42,802 bases of DNA from Clostridia bacterium (GCA_017560765.1 JAFZEI010000132.1:1-42802), one strand, 5' to 3'. Positions 25,189 through 34,776 are shown, counted from the first letter of the stretch. Made by a program: numbers and translations. The notes: generated by a model from the sequence alone, not told the origin.

Positions 25189-25241
25189 TTGACAAGGCAG
25201 TTAGGATGTGCTAACATATGGAATGGTTAGTTAAGACTAAC
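25189..25241 (+). promoter_or_regulatory. feoA promoter overlapped by two DtxR/IdeR-like operators
   Basis: TTGACA (25189-25194), 17 bases, TAACAT (25212-25217). Inverted repeat GTTAG-N6-CTAAC occurs at 25200-25215, covering the spacer and -10, and again at 25226-25241 over the expected start of transcription. The TTAG-N6-CTAA core equals the half-site layout of metal-dependent DtxR-family operators, so repression by an iron-loaded regulator is likely. Confidence 0.72.
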
Positions 25242-25295
25242 TGTGCTTTTGCAACTTGATGAGAAATTGATGATTTTATATGAGGAGGCTATGAC

Positions 25296-25517
25296 ATGTC
25301 TACATTAAGAGACGTGAAAATCGGTAAAACTGTCACTGTTGTTAAACTGTGGGGTGAAGGTGCCGTGAAACGCAGAATAATGGATATGGGCATTACGAAG
25401 GGAGTAAAAGTAACGGTTAGAAAAGTTGCTCCGTTAGGAGATCCGATTGAGGTAACTGTAAGGGGATATGAACTCTCAATAAGAAAAGCAGATGCTGAAA
25501 TGATTGAAGTACAGTAA
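25296..25517 (+). CDS. feoA: Ferrous iron transport protein A
   Basis: FeoA is a small SH3-like cytoplasmic protein needed for FeoB function. The 73-residue product has the typical MRRRIMDMGITKG-like block, here KRRIMDMGITKGVKV, then VAPLGDPIEVTVRGYELSIRKADA. GAGGAGG precedes the ATG. Expression should be iron-controlled through the two boxes upstream, and feoB follows 67 bases later behind a third box. Confidence 0.93.
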   Translation: MSTLRDVKIGKTVTVVKLWGEGAVKRRIMDMGITKGVKVTVRKVAPLGDPIEVTVRGYELSIRKADAEMIEVQ

Positions 25518-25530
25518 TTTTTTTGAAAAT

Positions 25531-25564
25531 AAGTTAGTTTTGGCTAACTTGATTTACATATAAT
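25531..25564 (+). promoter_or_regulatory. Third DtxR-like operator with a possible feoB promoter
   Basis: AAGTTAG-N6-CTAACTT (25531-25550) is the most complete of the three repeats, with 7-bp arms. A TATAAT at 25559-25564 follows, but only weak -35 candidates overlap the repeat. It suggests separate iron control of feoB. Confidence 0.6.
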
Positions 25565-25584
25565 AAAAAGAGAGGAAAATAAAA

Positions 25585-27927
25585 ATGAGTATAAAAATCG
25601 CTCTTGCAGGTAATCCGAACAGTGGAAAAACAACACTTTTTAATGCTTTGACCGGCTCAAACCAGTTTGTTGGCAATTGGCCCGGAGTAACGGTAGAAAA
25701 AAAAGAAGGCAAATTCAAAAAGGACAGTGACGTAATAATTGTCGATTTGCCCGGTATTTATTCTCTTTCTCCATATACGTTAGAAGAAGTTGTTGCGAGA
25801 AATTACCTTGTAGGAGAGCGACCTGATGCTATATTAAATATCGTTGACGGTACTAATATAGAAAGAAATCTTTATTTAACAACACAGTTAAAAGAATTAG
25901 GTATTCCTGTAGTTGTTGCAGTGAATATGATGGATATTGTCATAAAAAACGGAGATAAAATAAATATACCGGAGCTTTCAAAGGCTATGGGCTGCAAGAT
26001 AGTAGAGATTTCCGCCTTAAAAGAAACAGGTATAACAGAGGCTGCAGAAGAAGCAATAAAGGCAGCAAAAGGAACAAAGATTATTCCGCAGCATTGTTTT
26101 AGCGGAGAAGTGGAACATACACTGGCGCACATAGAAGAGGCGGCAGTTCACGGACTGCCTATAGAACAGCAGCGTTGGTATGCAATTAAAATTTTTGAAC
26201 GTGACAGCAAAGTTTTGGAGCAACTTAATCTTGATAAAGAAGTGATGCAACACATAGAGGAAGACATTCAGGCAACAGAGCAAGCAATGGATGATGATTC
26301 CGAAAGCATTATTACGAATGAGCGTTATACATATATAGAAGCAATTTTAAAAGGTTGTTATCATAAGAAAAATGCTGGCAAAATGACAATTTCAGACAAA
26401 ATTGACAGAATTTTAACGAATAGATTTGCCGCACTTCCCATATTTGCAATAATAATGTTTGCAGTTTATTTTATTTCGGTAACTACCGTTGGTGCTTGGG
26501 TGACAGATTGGACTAATGACGGATTGTTTGGTGATGGTTTCCATCTGTTTAACATAGGTGTTTCTGACTATGAAGCGGCAACAGACGAGTTTGCTGAAAT
26601 AATATGGGCGGACAAGACGGTTAATGATGCGGTAGATAAAGCGGTAAAAGATAAACTGCCCGGAGCAGAAGAAATTCAAAGTGCAATTGATAATAAAGAT
26701 TTTGCAGCTTTTGAAGAGGCGTATGGCTCTTACGGTGAAGTTATTGGTGAAACTTTTACGAGTGACGTAAACGCTCTTCTTGAGGGGGCACCAAATCCTG
26801 CGGATTATGGTGTGTGGGTGCCGGGCATACCTGTTTTGGCAGAAAAAGGTTTAAATGCTATCAATTGTAATGAAACTGTCAGTAGTCTTGTGCTTGACGG
26901 AATTATTGGTGGAGTAGGTTCGGTTTTGGGCTTCGTTCCTCAAATGTTGGTGCTCTTTATTTTCCTTGCTTTTCTTGAAGCTTGCGGATATATGGCCAGA
27001 ATCGCTTTCGTTATGGACAGACTTTTTTGTAAAATCGGACTTTCGGGTAAGTCGTTTATTCCTTTGCTTGTAGGAACCGGTTGCGGAGTTCCGGGTATAA
27101 TGGCTTCCAGAACTATTGAGAATGAACGAGATAGGAGAATGACAATAATTACAACAACATTCATTCCTTGCGGAGCAAAACTTCCTGTTATAGCGCTCGT
27201 TGCGTCTGCTCTTTTCGGGGGTGCTTGGTGGGTTGGACCCAGTGCGTATTTTATTGGAATGGCGGCTGTCGTCGTTTCCGGTATAATGCTGAAAAAGACA
27301 AAAATGTTTGCCGGCGAACCGGCTCCGTTTGTGATGGAATTGCCACCGTATCACATGCCCACATTCCGTAATATAATGCGCAGTATGTGGGAACGTGGTT
27401 GGTCTTTTATAAAGAAGGCGACAACAATTATTCTCCTTTCTACAGTTATTATTTGGGCTGCAGACTATTTCGGAATACTTGATCCGATTGGCAATGCTAT
27501 AAAATGGATTTTTGTTCCCTTGGGATTTGGCTCAGGTGAGGCAGGCGCTACTGCTTCCGTTGCTACGATAATGGGTCTGATTGCAAAAGAAGAGATTGTA
27601 GCAGTATTTGGTGTTACTGACATTATGGGTATGACAAAGCTGACTGCATATTCATTTTTGATTTTCAACTTGCTGTGTGCACCGTGTTTTGCGGCAATCG
27701 GGGCAATAAGAAGGGAAATGAACTCTGCAAAATGGACATTGTTTGCAATAGGATATCAGACATTGTTTGCGTATGCGATTTCTTTCATTGTGTATCAGTT
27801 GGGAATGCTGTTTGCGGGAAGCGGAAATATAATTTGTGCTATTATCGCTTTTGTACTTATTGCAGCTTTTGTATACATGTTGTTTAAACCATATAAAGAA
27901 AGTACAAAGCTTACGACAAAAATATAA
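25585..27927 (+). CDS. feoB: Ferrous iron transporter B
   Basis: FeoB takes up Fe(II) across the cytoplasmic membrane using an N-terminal GTPase. The 780-residue protein shows G1 GNPNSGKTT, the GNWPGVTVE switch, G3 DLPG, G4 NMMD and the helical spacer, followed by a polytopic membrane part with the conserved gate segments LGFVPQ, GCGVPGIMASRT and FIPCGAKLP. A roughly 120-residue hydrophilic insertion follows the first membrane helix (about residues 310-430); similar extracytoplasmic insertions are common in Clostridia. AGAGAGG (25569-25575) precedes the ATG. It is followed by the Cys-rich partner gene. Confidence 0.96.
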   Translation: MSIKIALAGNPNSGKTTLFNALTGSNQFVGNWPGVTVEKKEGKFKKDSDVIIVDLPGIYSLSPYTLEEVVARNYLVGERPDAILNIVDGTNIERNLYLTTQLKELGIPVVVAVNMMDIVIKNGDKINIPELSKAMGCKIVEISALKETGITEAAEEAIKAAKGTKIIPQHCFSGEVEHTLAHIEEAAVHGLPIEQQRWYAIKIFERDSKVLEQLNLDKEVMQHIEEDIQATEQAMDDDSESIITNERYTYIEAILKGCYHKKNAGKMTISDKIDRILTNRFAALPIFAIIMFAVYFISVTTVGAWVTDWTNDGLFGDGFHLFNIGVSDYEAATDEFAEIIWADKTVNDAVDKAVKDKLPGAEEIQSAIDNKDFAAFEEAYGSYGEVIGETFTSDVNALLEGAPNPADYGVWVPGIPVLAEKGLNAINCNETVSSLVLDGIIGGVGSVLGFVPQMLVLFIFLAFLEACGYMARIAFVMDRLFCKIGLSGKSFIPLLVGTGCGVPGIMASRTIENERDRRMTIITTTFIPCGAKLPVIALVASALFGGAWWVGPSAYFIGMAAVVVSGIMLKKTKMFAGEPAPFVMELPPYHMPTFRNIMRSMWERGWSFIKKATTIILLSTVIIWAADYFGILDPIGNAIKWIFVPLGFGSGEAGATASVATIMGLIAKEEIVAVFGVTDIMGMTKLTAYSFLIFNLLCAPCFAAIGAIRREMNSAKWTLFAIGYQTLFAYAISFIVYQLGMLFAGSGNIICAIIAFVLIAAFVYMLFKPYKESTKLTTKI

Positions 27928-27961
27928 AATTAATAATATAAAAAGGGAGGCGCTAAAAGAG

Positions 27962-28135
27962 ATGGAATTTATTAAAGCTTATGGTGGAACAATATTAGTG
28001 GCAGCTGTTGTTTTGGCAGTGGTGATTGCGGTTATCATAAAAATTATTAAAGATAAAAAATCCGGTAAAACCTCGTGCGGTTGCGGATGCGGTTGTAAAA
28101 ACTGTCCGTCTTCCGGTAGGTGCCAAGATAGATAG
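27962..28135 (+). CDS. FeoB-associated Cys-rich membrane protein
   Basis: This 57-residue protein has one membrane helix (about 10-28) and a cytoplasmic tail with CGCGCGCKNCPSSGRC, the pattern of the FeoB-associated Cys-rich family. The cysteines may receive or hold incoming Fe(II). It begins 34 bases after feoB, with AGGGAGG at 27944-27950 about 11 bases before the ATG, slightly long spacing. Confidence 0.85.
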   Translation: MEFIKAYGGTILVAAVVLAVVIAVIIKIIKDKKSGKTSCGCGCGCKNCPSSGRCQDR

Positions 28136-28159
28136 CAGGGGATTTCGTTGTTTATGAGT

Positions 28160-28188
28160 TTGACACACTTTTTTTTTATTGTTATAAT
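28160..28188 (+). promoter_or_regulatory. Perfect consensus sigma-A promoter
   Basis: TTGACA (28160-28165), 17 bases, TATAAT (28183-28188), with a T-rich spacer. It should give strong transcription of the lipoprotein gene and probably metF and the aldo/keto reductase gene behind it. Confidence 0.8.
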
Positions 28189-28226
28189 TTAATGAAGAAT
28201 TATGTGACAATAAGGAAGTGGGTTTT

Positions 28227-29420
28227 GTGGGAAACAACTCAAAAAGAAAAGTGACTGTAGTATTTGCTGTTATTGCAATATTTACTTTGCTGTTTACTTT
28301 TGCTTCATGTAAAAGTGATGCATTGCCAAAGAGTAATATAGAGGCAAAAGATGCTTGGGATTTTGTTAGTGCCGGGTTTAATAAGACTTCAGCAGCTAAA
28401 AGCTATAAAGTTATTTTTGAAACTCATAGTGATGCGGCTTTCGGTGAATTTTCATCTACTGACAGTTCAAAATACATAATGACAATAAGCGGTTTGGGTA
28501 CAGATGCTTTTACGGCAACAGCCGAAAAACATAATTCAGAAACGATACTTACAAATGAATATTTCTTTATGCCTGATAAGTTTTATTCGGTAGAGAAAGA
28601 TAGTGATACTGTTTCAATGCCTTGCTTGTATGTTTCAGATGATATTGATGTTATCGAAGAGGTAACAGGACTCAATGTTTTTGAAATTAACATGGAAGCA
28701 GTAAAAAAGGCAATCGAAAGCAGCAGAAGTATTGTTAAAGAGAAAGAAAAGAATTTGTCCTATATAAGATTTTCGCTCACATCAGAGGAATTGGTTGATG
28801 TTTTAGGTAGTTCCTATGAGGTCTTCAATGAAATGAAAAATTTCTCCGGTTTTATGTTTTTCTATGTAGACAGCGACGGATATCTTGTGAAATTCGGTTA
28901 TGATTCTTCTTACTCAGAAACGTATGATGAGCAGGAAACGTACGTTAAATTAAAAGCGGGTTATACTTTTTCTGACATAAACAGTGTTGAGAGCGTTTCT
29001 AAACCTCAGTGGGCATCTACATTAAAGCCGGAGTCTTACGATACAGTAAAATATATTAAAAACAATGTAGAATACTTCTTCTTATGTGAAAGACCGGATG
29101 ACGGGGCTGATTATTCCTACAAACTTTACGAAATAACAAATTTGGAGGATAAAGAGGCTTCTGTAAAATTTGCGGAAATTCCGGAAACCATAGAAGGTGT
29201 TCCTGTTACTGCGATAAGTGGTACAGCTATTGCATTTGGTAAGGGAGTGGAAACTTTAGTAATGCCCAAGTATATAAAAGAAGTTCCGTATCCTGAGAAT
29301 TCTACCCCCATGACTGTTTTTTGTAAATGTACTGAGTTGTTAGACGCGCCGCCGACAGAGGTGACGGTTTATTTGGCAGATGAATGGGAATATGTAGACG
29401 GTGTTCCTACCGCAAAATAA
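28227..29420 (+). CDS. Lipoprotein of unknown function with a short LRR-like C terminus
   Basis: The 397-residue product has a lipoprotein signal ending at the cysteine of FASC (about residue 28). The body resembles no family I can name; it is rich in alternating strands, like outer-surface LolA/LppX-type folds, but this is only an impression. The last part, IPETIEGVPVTAISG and VETLVMPKYIKEVP, looks like a degenerate BspA-type leucine-rich repeat. I prefer GTG 28227 to GTG 28218 because AAGGAAG (28212-28218) is then at normal distance. A perfect promoter precedes it and metF follows 28 bases later. Confidence 0.65.
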   Translation: MGNNSKRKVTVVFAVIAIFTLLFTFASCKSDALPKSNIEAKDAWDFVSAGFNKTSAAKSYKVIFETHSDAAFGEFSSTDSSKYIMTISGLGTDAFTATAEKHNSETILTNEYFFMPDKFYSVEKDSDTVSMPCLYVSDDIDVIEEVTGLNVFEINMEAVKKAIESSRSIVKEKEKNLSYIRFSLTSEELVDVLGSSYEVFNEMKNFSGFMFFYVDSDGYLVKFGYDSSYSETYDEQETYVKLKAGYTFSDINSVESVSKPQWASTLKPESYDTVKYIKNNVEYFFLCERPDDGADYSYKLYEITNLEDKEASVKFAEIPETIEGVPVTAISGTAIAFGKGVETLVMPKYIKEVPYPENSTPMTVFCKCTELLDAPPTEVTVYLADEWEYVDGVPTAK

Positions 29421-29448
29421 TTAATATAAAATTTATGGAGTGAATAAT

Positions 29449-30312
29449 ATGAAGTTGGATAATATTTTTGATAATAAACAAGTATTTTCTTTAGAGGTTT
29501 TTCCACCTAAAAGAGACATGCCTATTGATACAATATACAAGACTCTTGATGAGCTGTCTGAGATAAAACCTGCATTTATAAGCGTAACATACGGTGCGGG
29601 CGGCAGCGAGAATTGTGCCGCAACTTTAGAGATTGCATCTACTATAAAGAATAAATACGGTATAGAAGCTGTGGCACATTTACCGGGTATTAATCTCACA
29701 AAAGCAGATGTTGTTAATATGCTTGATGATTTTAAGAAAAACGGCATTCAAAATATTTTAGCTTTGAGAGGTGACGGCAATCCGGAGACGGAGCCTGTGG
29801 GAGATTTTAATCATGCAGATGAGCTTGTTAGATTTATAAAAGAACATGGCGATTTTCACGTTGCAGGCGCTTGCTATCCTGAGGGTCATGCAGAGTCGGA
29901 GAATTTAATAACAGATATAAAATATCTTAGGCAAAAAGTTGATGCAGGCTGTGATCATTTGATTTCTCAATTATTTTTTGATAATGATCATTTTTACAGA
30001 TTCAGAGAGCGTTGCGACTTAGCTGGCATAAATGTGCCCATAGAGGCAGGTATTATGCCTGTACTTAATAAAAAACAAATTGAAAGAATGGTTACAATGT
30101 GCGGTGCAAGCCTTCCGAATAAATTTGTGAAAATGATGGCAAGGTATGAGAACAACCCTGAAGCTTTGAAAGATGCAGCTATTGCGTATGCTGTAGATCA
30201 AATTGTGGATTTGGTATCGCAAGGGGTTGACGGTATACACCTATACACTATGAACAAACCTGATACTGCAAAGCGAATTTACAGTTGTGTGGCTTCACTT
30301 TTTAAATGTTGA
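29449..30312 (+). CDS. metF: 5,10-methylenetetrahydrofolate reductase
   Basis: MetF reduces methylene-THF to methyl-THF for methionine synthesis or the methyl branch of one-carbon metabolism. The 287-residue FAD barrel protein shows SLEVFPPK with the catalytic Glu, VTYGAGGS, ILALRGD and SQLFFD, all family landmarks. The ATG at 29449 follows GGAG (29437-29440). No metV, acetogenesis genes or methionine synthase are next to it, so the ordinary biosynthetic role is likelier than a bifurcating MetFV complex, although HdrA/FlxD-type partners are encoded elsewhere in this window. It continues into the aldo/keto reductase gene after 29 bases. Confidence 0.93.
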   Translation: MKLDNIFDNKQVFSLEVFPPKRDMPIDTIYKTLDELSEIKPAFISVTYGAGGSENCAATLEIASTIKNKYGIEAVAHLPGINLTKADVVNMLDDFKKNGIQNILALRGDGNPETEPVGDFNHADELVRFIKEHGDFHVAGACYPEGHAESENLITDIKYLRQKVDAGCDHLISQLFFDNDHFYRFRERCDLAGINVPIEAGIMPVLNKKQIERMVTMCGASLPNKFVKMMARYENNPEALKDAAIAYAVDQIVDLVSQGVDGIHLYTMNKPDTAKRIYSCVASLFKC

Positions 30313-30341
30313 CAGCTTGATAATATTAAGGAGGTTAAAAA

Positions 30342-31448
30342 ATGGTTTACAGAGATCTTGGCAATACCGGAGTGCGTTTGTCACCGCTGGGATTCGGAAT
30401 GATGCGTCTTCCTTCTGATGAGCGCGTTGTTACAAAAATGGTAAGAGATGCGATTGATGCAGGCGTTAATTATATTGATACGGCATACTGTTATTTGGAC
30501 GGTAAAAGCGAGTCCATTACAGGCAGAGTTCTTTCCGATGGTTACAGAGATAAGATTTATCTTGCTACAAAGTGTCCTGTGTGGCTGATAGAAAAAGATA
30601 CTGACTTTGACCGTATTTTAAACGAACAACTAAAAAGATTAAAAACAGAACAGATAGATTTTTATTTGCTTCACTCTCTTAATAAAAGCAGTTGGGAAAA
30701 TGTAAAGAAATTTGGATTATTGGAAAAAATGAAAGAAGCTCGTGAACAAGGCAAGATTTGTTACCTTGGTTTTTCTTTCCACGATACGTATGATTTGTTT
30801 CAAGAAATAGTAGATAGTTTTGATGAATGGGATTTTTGTCAAATACAGCTAAACTATTTGGATACGAAGTATCAGGCCGGTATTAAGGGAATGAAATACG
30901 CCGCAGAAAAGGGACTCGGTGTTATTGTAATGGAGCCGCTTAGAGGCGGATATTTGGCTAATGTTCCTCAAACAATACAGGATATATTCGGTAAGAGTAA
31001 AACGCCGATAGAGGGGGCTTTTGACTTCTTGTGGGATATGCCGGAAGTAGGCACAGTTTTGAGCGGTATGAGCACGCAAGCACAAGTTGATGAGAATATA
31101 AAATATGCAGAACGTTCTTCGGTAGGAATGTTATCAGAAGATGATAAAAAGATAATAGAAGCAGTAACAAAGGAATTCAAGAAGATGGGAACAGTTCCTT
31201 GCACCGGTTGTTCTTATTGCAATATTTGCCCGAAAAAAATAGCTATTCCTCAAAGTTTTGCTGCGTATAACAGTGCTTTGTTAGAAGATAATTTTGAGCA
31301 GGCAAAGCATCAGTATGTAGACTGGGTACCGCGTTTTGGCGCTCTTCCTTCAAACTGTATAAGTTGTCATAAATGCGAAGAAATATGTCCTCAACATATA
31401 AAAATCAGTGAATATATGCATAAAATACACGAATTCTTTCAAGAATGA
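30342..31448 (+). CDS. Aldo/keto reductase with C-terminal two-cluster ferredoxin domain
   Basis: The 368-residue protein has an AKR barrel with D46 and Y49 in DTAYCY, K77 in ATKCP, and a normal substrate loop, followed by CTGCSYCNICP (from about 287) and CISCHKCEEICP (from about 338). These should hold two 4Fe-4S clusters. This architecture is common in anaerobes, where the barrel is coupled to ferredoxin-like electron transfer; the substrate is unknown. AAGGAGG (30328-30334) precedes the ATG. It is likely cotranscribed with metF. Confidence 0.88.
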   Translation: MVYRDLGNTGVRLSPLGFGMMRLPSDERVVTKMVRDAIDAGVNYIDTAYCYLDGKSESITGRVLSDGYRDKIYLATKCPVWLIEKDTDFDRILNEQLKRLKTEQIDFYLLHSLNKSSWENVKKFGLLEKMKEAREQGKICYLGFSFHDTYDLFQEIVDSFDEWDFCQIQLNYLDTKYQAGIKGMKYAAEKGLGVIVMEPLRGGYLANVPQTIQDIFGKSKTPIEGAFDFLWDMPEVGTVLSGMSTQAQVDENIKYAERSSVGMLSEDDKKIIEAVTKEFKKMGTVPCTGCSYCNICPKKIAIPQSFAAYNSALLEDNFEQAKHQYVDWVPRFGALPSNCISCHKCEEICPQHIKISEYMHKIHEFFQE

Positions 31449-31471
31449 TTTTTGCTTTTTGGGGAGGTTAT

Positions 31472-33354
31472 ATGAGAAAGACAAAGCTCAAATGTATAAC
31501 TTTTTTGTTTTATGTTTGGTATGCGGTTGTGCAGATAGTAATCGATTAGGTAGCGGAACAAAAAATAAAACATATACTCAGGATGTATCGCTGCTTACCC
31601 AGCCTGTCTTTTCGGACAGAGGAGGTTTTTACAGTGATAATTTAAAATTGGAAATAACAATCCCTGAGAAGCTAAGTAATAATGCAAAAACCATAAGAGT
31701 AACATTTGATGGCAGTGAGCCTACCTCAAATAGTGATGAGTATAAAGGCAGCATTTTGCTGCCTGATGCCGGCTTTGTGAAAACCGGATTCGCTAAAAAA
31801 GAAGAGAATGTAAAAGTTTCCGTAGTGAGAGCTGCATGCTTTGATGATAATGGTAATGTAGTAGGTCAAATAGCTACAGCAACGTATATACAATTAGAGG
31901 AAAGCAATAGCGGCAGCGGAAAAACAAGATTTGATTTGCCGGTAATTTCCCTTGTGACGGATGACAGTAATTTAAACAGCCGCGATTACGGTATATTTAG
32001 AAATACAGATGGTCGCGGTTCGGAATGGGAACGGCCGGTTAATGTTTCTTTTTTTGAAACGGATGGTGATTTGGCCTTTGCACAAGATGCGGGAATTCGT
32101 TTGTTTGGTGGCAGTACAAGAAATTTGACACAAAAATCATTCCGCATTACAGCAAGAAAAGCAGATTATTTTCAAACTGATGTATATGATGGAGCAGGTA
32201 AGTTTAAGTATGCGTTGTTTAGTGACAGAAAAGATAGCCAAGGCAATATACTTGACAGATATGACAGCTTTGTTTTAAGAAACGGAGGAAATGACTCTAT
32301 CTTTTTTGCTGAGGATAGCTCTCGTATAACATTTTTAAGAGATGGTCTTGCGGCCAAAATAACTCAAATGGCAGCTCCCGAAGTAGATACAATGGATTAC
32401 AGACCTGTAGTTGTTTTCTTAAATGGTGAGTATTACGGTATAATGAATTTAAGAGAATATCAAAATAATAAATATATTCAAAACGTCTACGGTATTGATG
32501 ATAAAGACGGAATTACTGTTATTTCGACTGAAATGGACACCTCTTTGGGAGGCAGATATGATGGTAAATGGTTTTATTATAAGCAAGATGACGGACCGGA
32601 AGGTGAGTTGCAAGCTTTCTTGACACTTTTGACTGATATTACTTCAGGTAAGTACACTTATGAACAGGCTTGTGAAAAAATAGATATGGATAACTTTATG
32701 AAATATTGTGCATTGAATTTATTCTTGTGCAATACTGACTGGCCCCATAATAATGTAAAGCTTTGGCGCTATGCAGGTAACAATCCGGGAGGAAACGCAG
32801 ATGCAGCGGCAACTGACGGTAAATGGAGATTTATGCTTAAAGACGCAGATTTGGGGTTAGGAAGGTTTGTTTGTGCAGCAGAAAAGCGCCAATATCCTAT
32901 TGAACTTTATACAAAAGCAGATTGTCAAAGCATACGCTTTTTGCTTGCAAACTATATTTCTTTTGATAATAAGTCAGGTTATCCGTCTGTGAATAAAAAC
33001 ACATATCCTGATGCATTAAAAATTCAAGGGTTGTTTTATTTTTGTATGCAACATGATGAATTCGCTGATAAATTCTATGATTTTTGCAATACGCTCACTA
33101 CACAAATTTGTTCTTACGATACGCTTAAAGCCTTAATAGAAGAATCTTACAAGGAAATAGAAAACGAATTTGATAATTATTTAAATAAGGATTTCGGCAA
33201 TTGGCCGTGGGAAGGCAACACTACACTCAAACAGTGGAAATCGGCTGTATGTGACAACAAAGATTCGTTATTAACATGGGCAAAGGCAAGAACAGGCTCT
33301 GACGGAGAATTTATGAAACAGGTAACGGAGCTTAGGGATGTTCTCAACAGATAA
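31472..33354 (+). CDS. CotH-like kinase lipoprotein with a frameshift in the signal peptide
   Basis: A strong GGGGAGG (31461-31467) precedes ATG 31472, which opens MRKTKLKCITF and then stops at TAG 31547. The CotH frame, shifted by -1, supplies FVLCLVCGCADSN, a lipobox. Joining the two at T TTT TTG (31501-31507) gives an ordinary lipoprotein signal. Without a shift, the only start is ATG 31493, with no ribosome site and a 12-residue leader. After the signal come a chitobiase C-terminal-like domain (TFDGSEPTSNSDEY) and a CotH domain with VLRNGGNDS, FLNGEYYGIMNLRE, CNTDWPHNNVKLW and the metal motif DADLGLG. CotH proteins are secreted protein kinases, first known from spore coats. It leads an operon with the two genes below. 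Confidence 0.75.
31501..31507 (+). other. Slippery heptamer T TTT TTG at the frameshift
   Basis: In the frame of ATG 31472 the bases read ACT TTT TTG, so T TTT TTG fits the X XXY YYZ rule for -1 slippage. A seventh T at this place would also restore one open frame. Real frameshifting, phase variation and a sequencing error cannot be told apart here. Confidence 0.55.
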
Positions 33355-33371
33355 AAGTTAGAGGAGAGAAA

Positions 33372-34775
33372 ATGATGGTAAAAAGATTAATTTCTTTATG
33401 TCTGGCTTTGATTATTCTTTTAACAGGTATTTGTTTTTTTTATAATTCAAACAATATTACATTGATGGTAAAGAAAACTATGCTTGGCAACGAGGATTTT
33501 GAGAATCAAGATAGGGCAATAAACGCTTTTATAGATGCTTTTAACAATGAATATCCACATATAAGTGTGAAAATTAATTATGTAAATGAATATCCTGCGC
33601 ATTTAAATGAGACCGAGCTTATACTTTTTGGGGCAGACGAAATGTTGGAATATGCTCCAAATGATTTAAAAGTATTGACGGATATTGTTTCAACAAATAA
33701 TATGCCGGAAAAAATAGCTAACACGGGACGATTGGCTATTAAGAGTGATAAGAAAGATTTATATATGTTACCGTTTAATTATGATAGAGCTGTAGTATAT
33801 TTAGACAAAGAAGTATTTGATTTTTTAGGAGTAGATATACCAAGTGTTGATTGGACATACGAGGATTTTAAGGAAACAGCTCAAAATACAACAAGAAGGT
33901 ATTTTGATTATAAAGAATATAAAAACATTTTAGGTGTTCATTTGCCTATCGGAAAATCTTATGTGTGGAAATATTTTTATGATAATTTGGGAGATGAATG
34001 GCATAATGATTCTTTCCGAGTAGAATTTAATACTGATAAAAATCTTAAGGTTATGGAAGATGTACTCGGCTTATGCAAAAAAAACGGAAAATGCTATTCA
34101 ATGACGTTGAAAAGTTCAGCCCTTTTCTATGCTGAGACAGCTATGGCTTGGGTGAATGCGTGTCAGCCTGAATATGACGATTATAGAATCATATCAGACG
34201 AAGTTAGCGATTCTTTAGTTGGCAGAAGAGCAAAACAGCTTGCGGCGAATGGAAATCTTGTTTTACTGCCTCTACCAAGTGTTAACGGCACCAATATGAG
34301 TTACTCCAATACAGAATTTATAAAAGGTATAGGAATAAGCGCGTATATTTCTCATAGCAAAATGGAAAATGCTGTTAAGCTCGTACAATTTGCACAAACG
34401 TATAAGGGCAACAGTGCACTTAATTCATATTATGGAGGCATACCGTCTAACGAGAGTTTGTGGGGAGAGGAATATTGGAAAAAAGGCTGTCTGCAAGGAG
34501 AAAATGCAGACAATGTACTTATAGGTATTGAAAATGACAAAAGAGACGATTATGCAGATATTTTAATCAAAGACGAAGCAATATATGAGAAAAACTTGAG
34601 ATTAAGGGCAATAAGCGCAGGTTTGCTGCTCCAAGAGTTTAGGGAAACTCAAAGAAATATAAAGAACTTTGAAGAAATTATGAATCGTATGGCAAGATAT
34701 TTTAATATGACCATAAAGAATAGCGGTATACCTGATGGGTTTAATCGTGACATAATTGCAAGGGAGGAATCTTAA
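33372..34775 (+). CDS. Extracellular solute-binding protein (family 1), no permease nearby
   Basis: The 467-residue protein has an N-terminal membrane/signal helix (about 4-26) without a lipobox cysteine, so it may remain membrane-anchored. It then has the layout of ABC sugar-binding proteins: AFIDAFNNEYPHISVKINYV, a hinge region, DWTYEDFKETAQ and WGEEYWKKG near the end. Such proteins bind oligosaccharides for ABC importers, but no permease or ATPase gene lies anywhere in the window. It sits 17 bases after the CotH-like gene and 1 base before the GH99-like gene, so it probably serves those two. Ligand unknown. Confidence 0.72.
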   Translation: MMVKRLISLCLALIILLTGICFFYNSNNITLMVKKTMLGNEDFENQDRAINAFIDAFNNEYPHISVKINYVNEYPAHLNETELILFGADEMLEYAPNDLKVLTDIVSTNNMPEKIANTGRLAIKSDKKDLYMLPFNYDRAVVYLDKEVFDFLGVDIPSVDWTYEDFKETAQNTTRRYFDYKEYKNILGVHLPIGKSYVWKYFYDNLGDEWHNDSFRVEFNTDKNLKVMEDVLGLCKKNGKCYSMTLKSSALFYAETAMAWVNACQPEYDDYRIISDEVSDSLVGRRAKQLAANGNLVLLPLPSVNGTNMSYSNTEFIKGIGISAYISHSKMENAVKLVQFAQTYKGNSALNSYYGGIPSNESLWGEEYWKKGCLQGENADNVLIGIENDKRDDYADILIKDEAIYEKNLRLRAISAGLLLQEFRETQRNIKNFEEIMNRMARYFNMTIKNSGIPDGFNRDIIAREES

Positions 34776-34776
34776 A

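Noticed and set aside
31432-31460. Terminator after the aldo/keto reductase gene
   Set aside because: ATTCTT-TC-AAGAAT followed by T-rich sequence has too few GC pairs and too short a loop to be convincing, so linkage to the CotH operon remains open.
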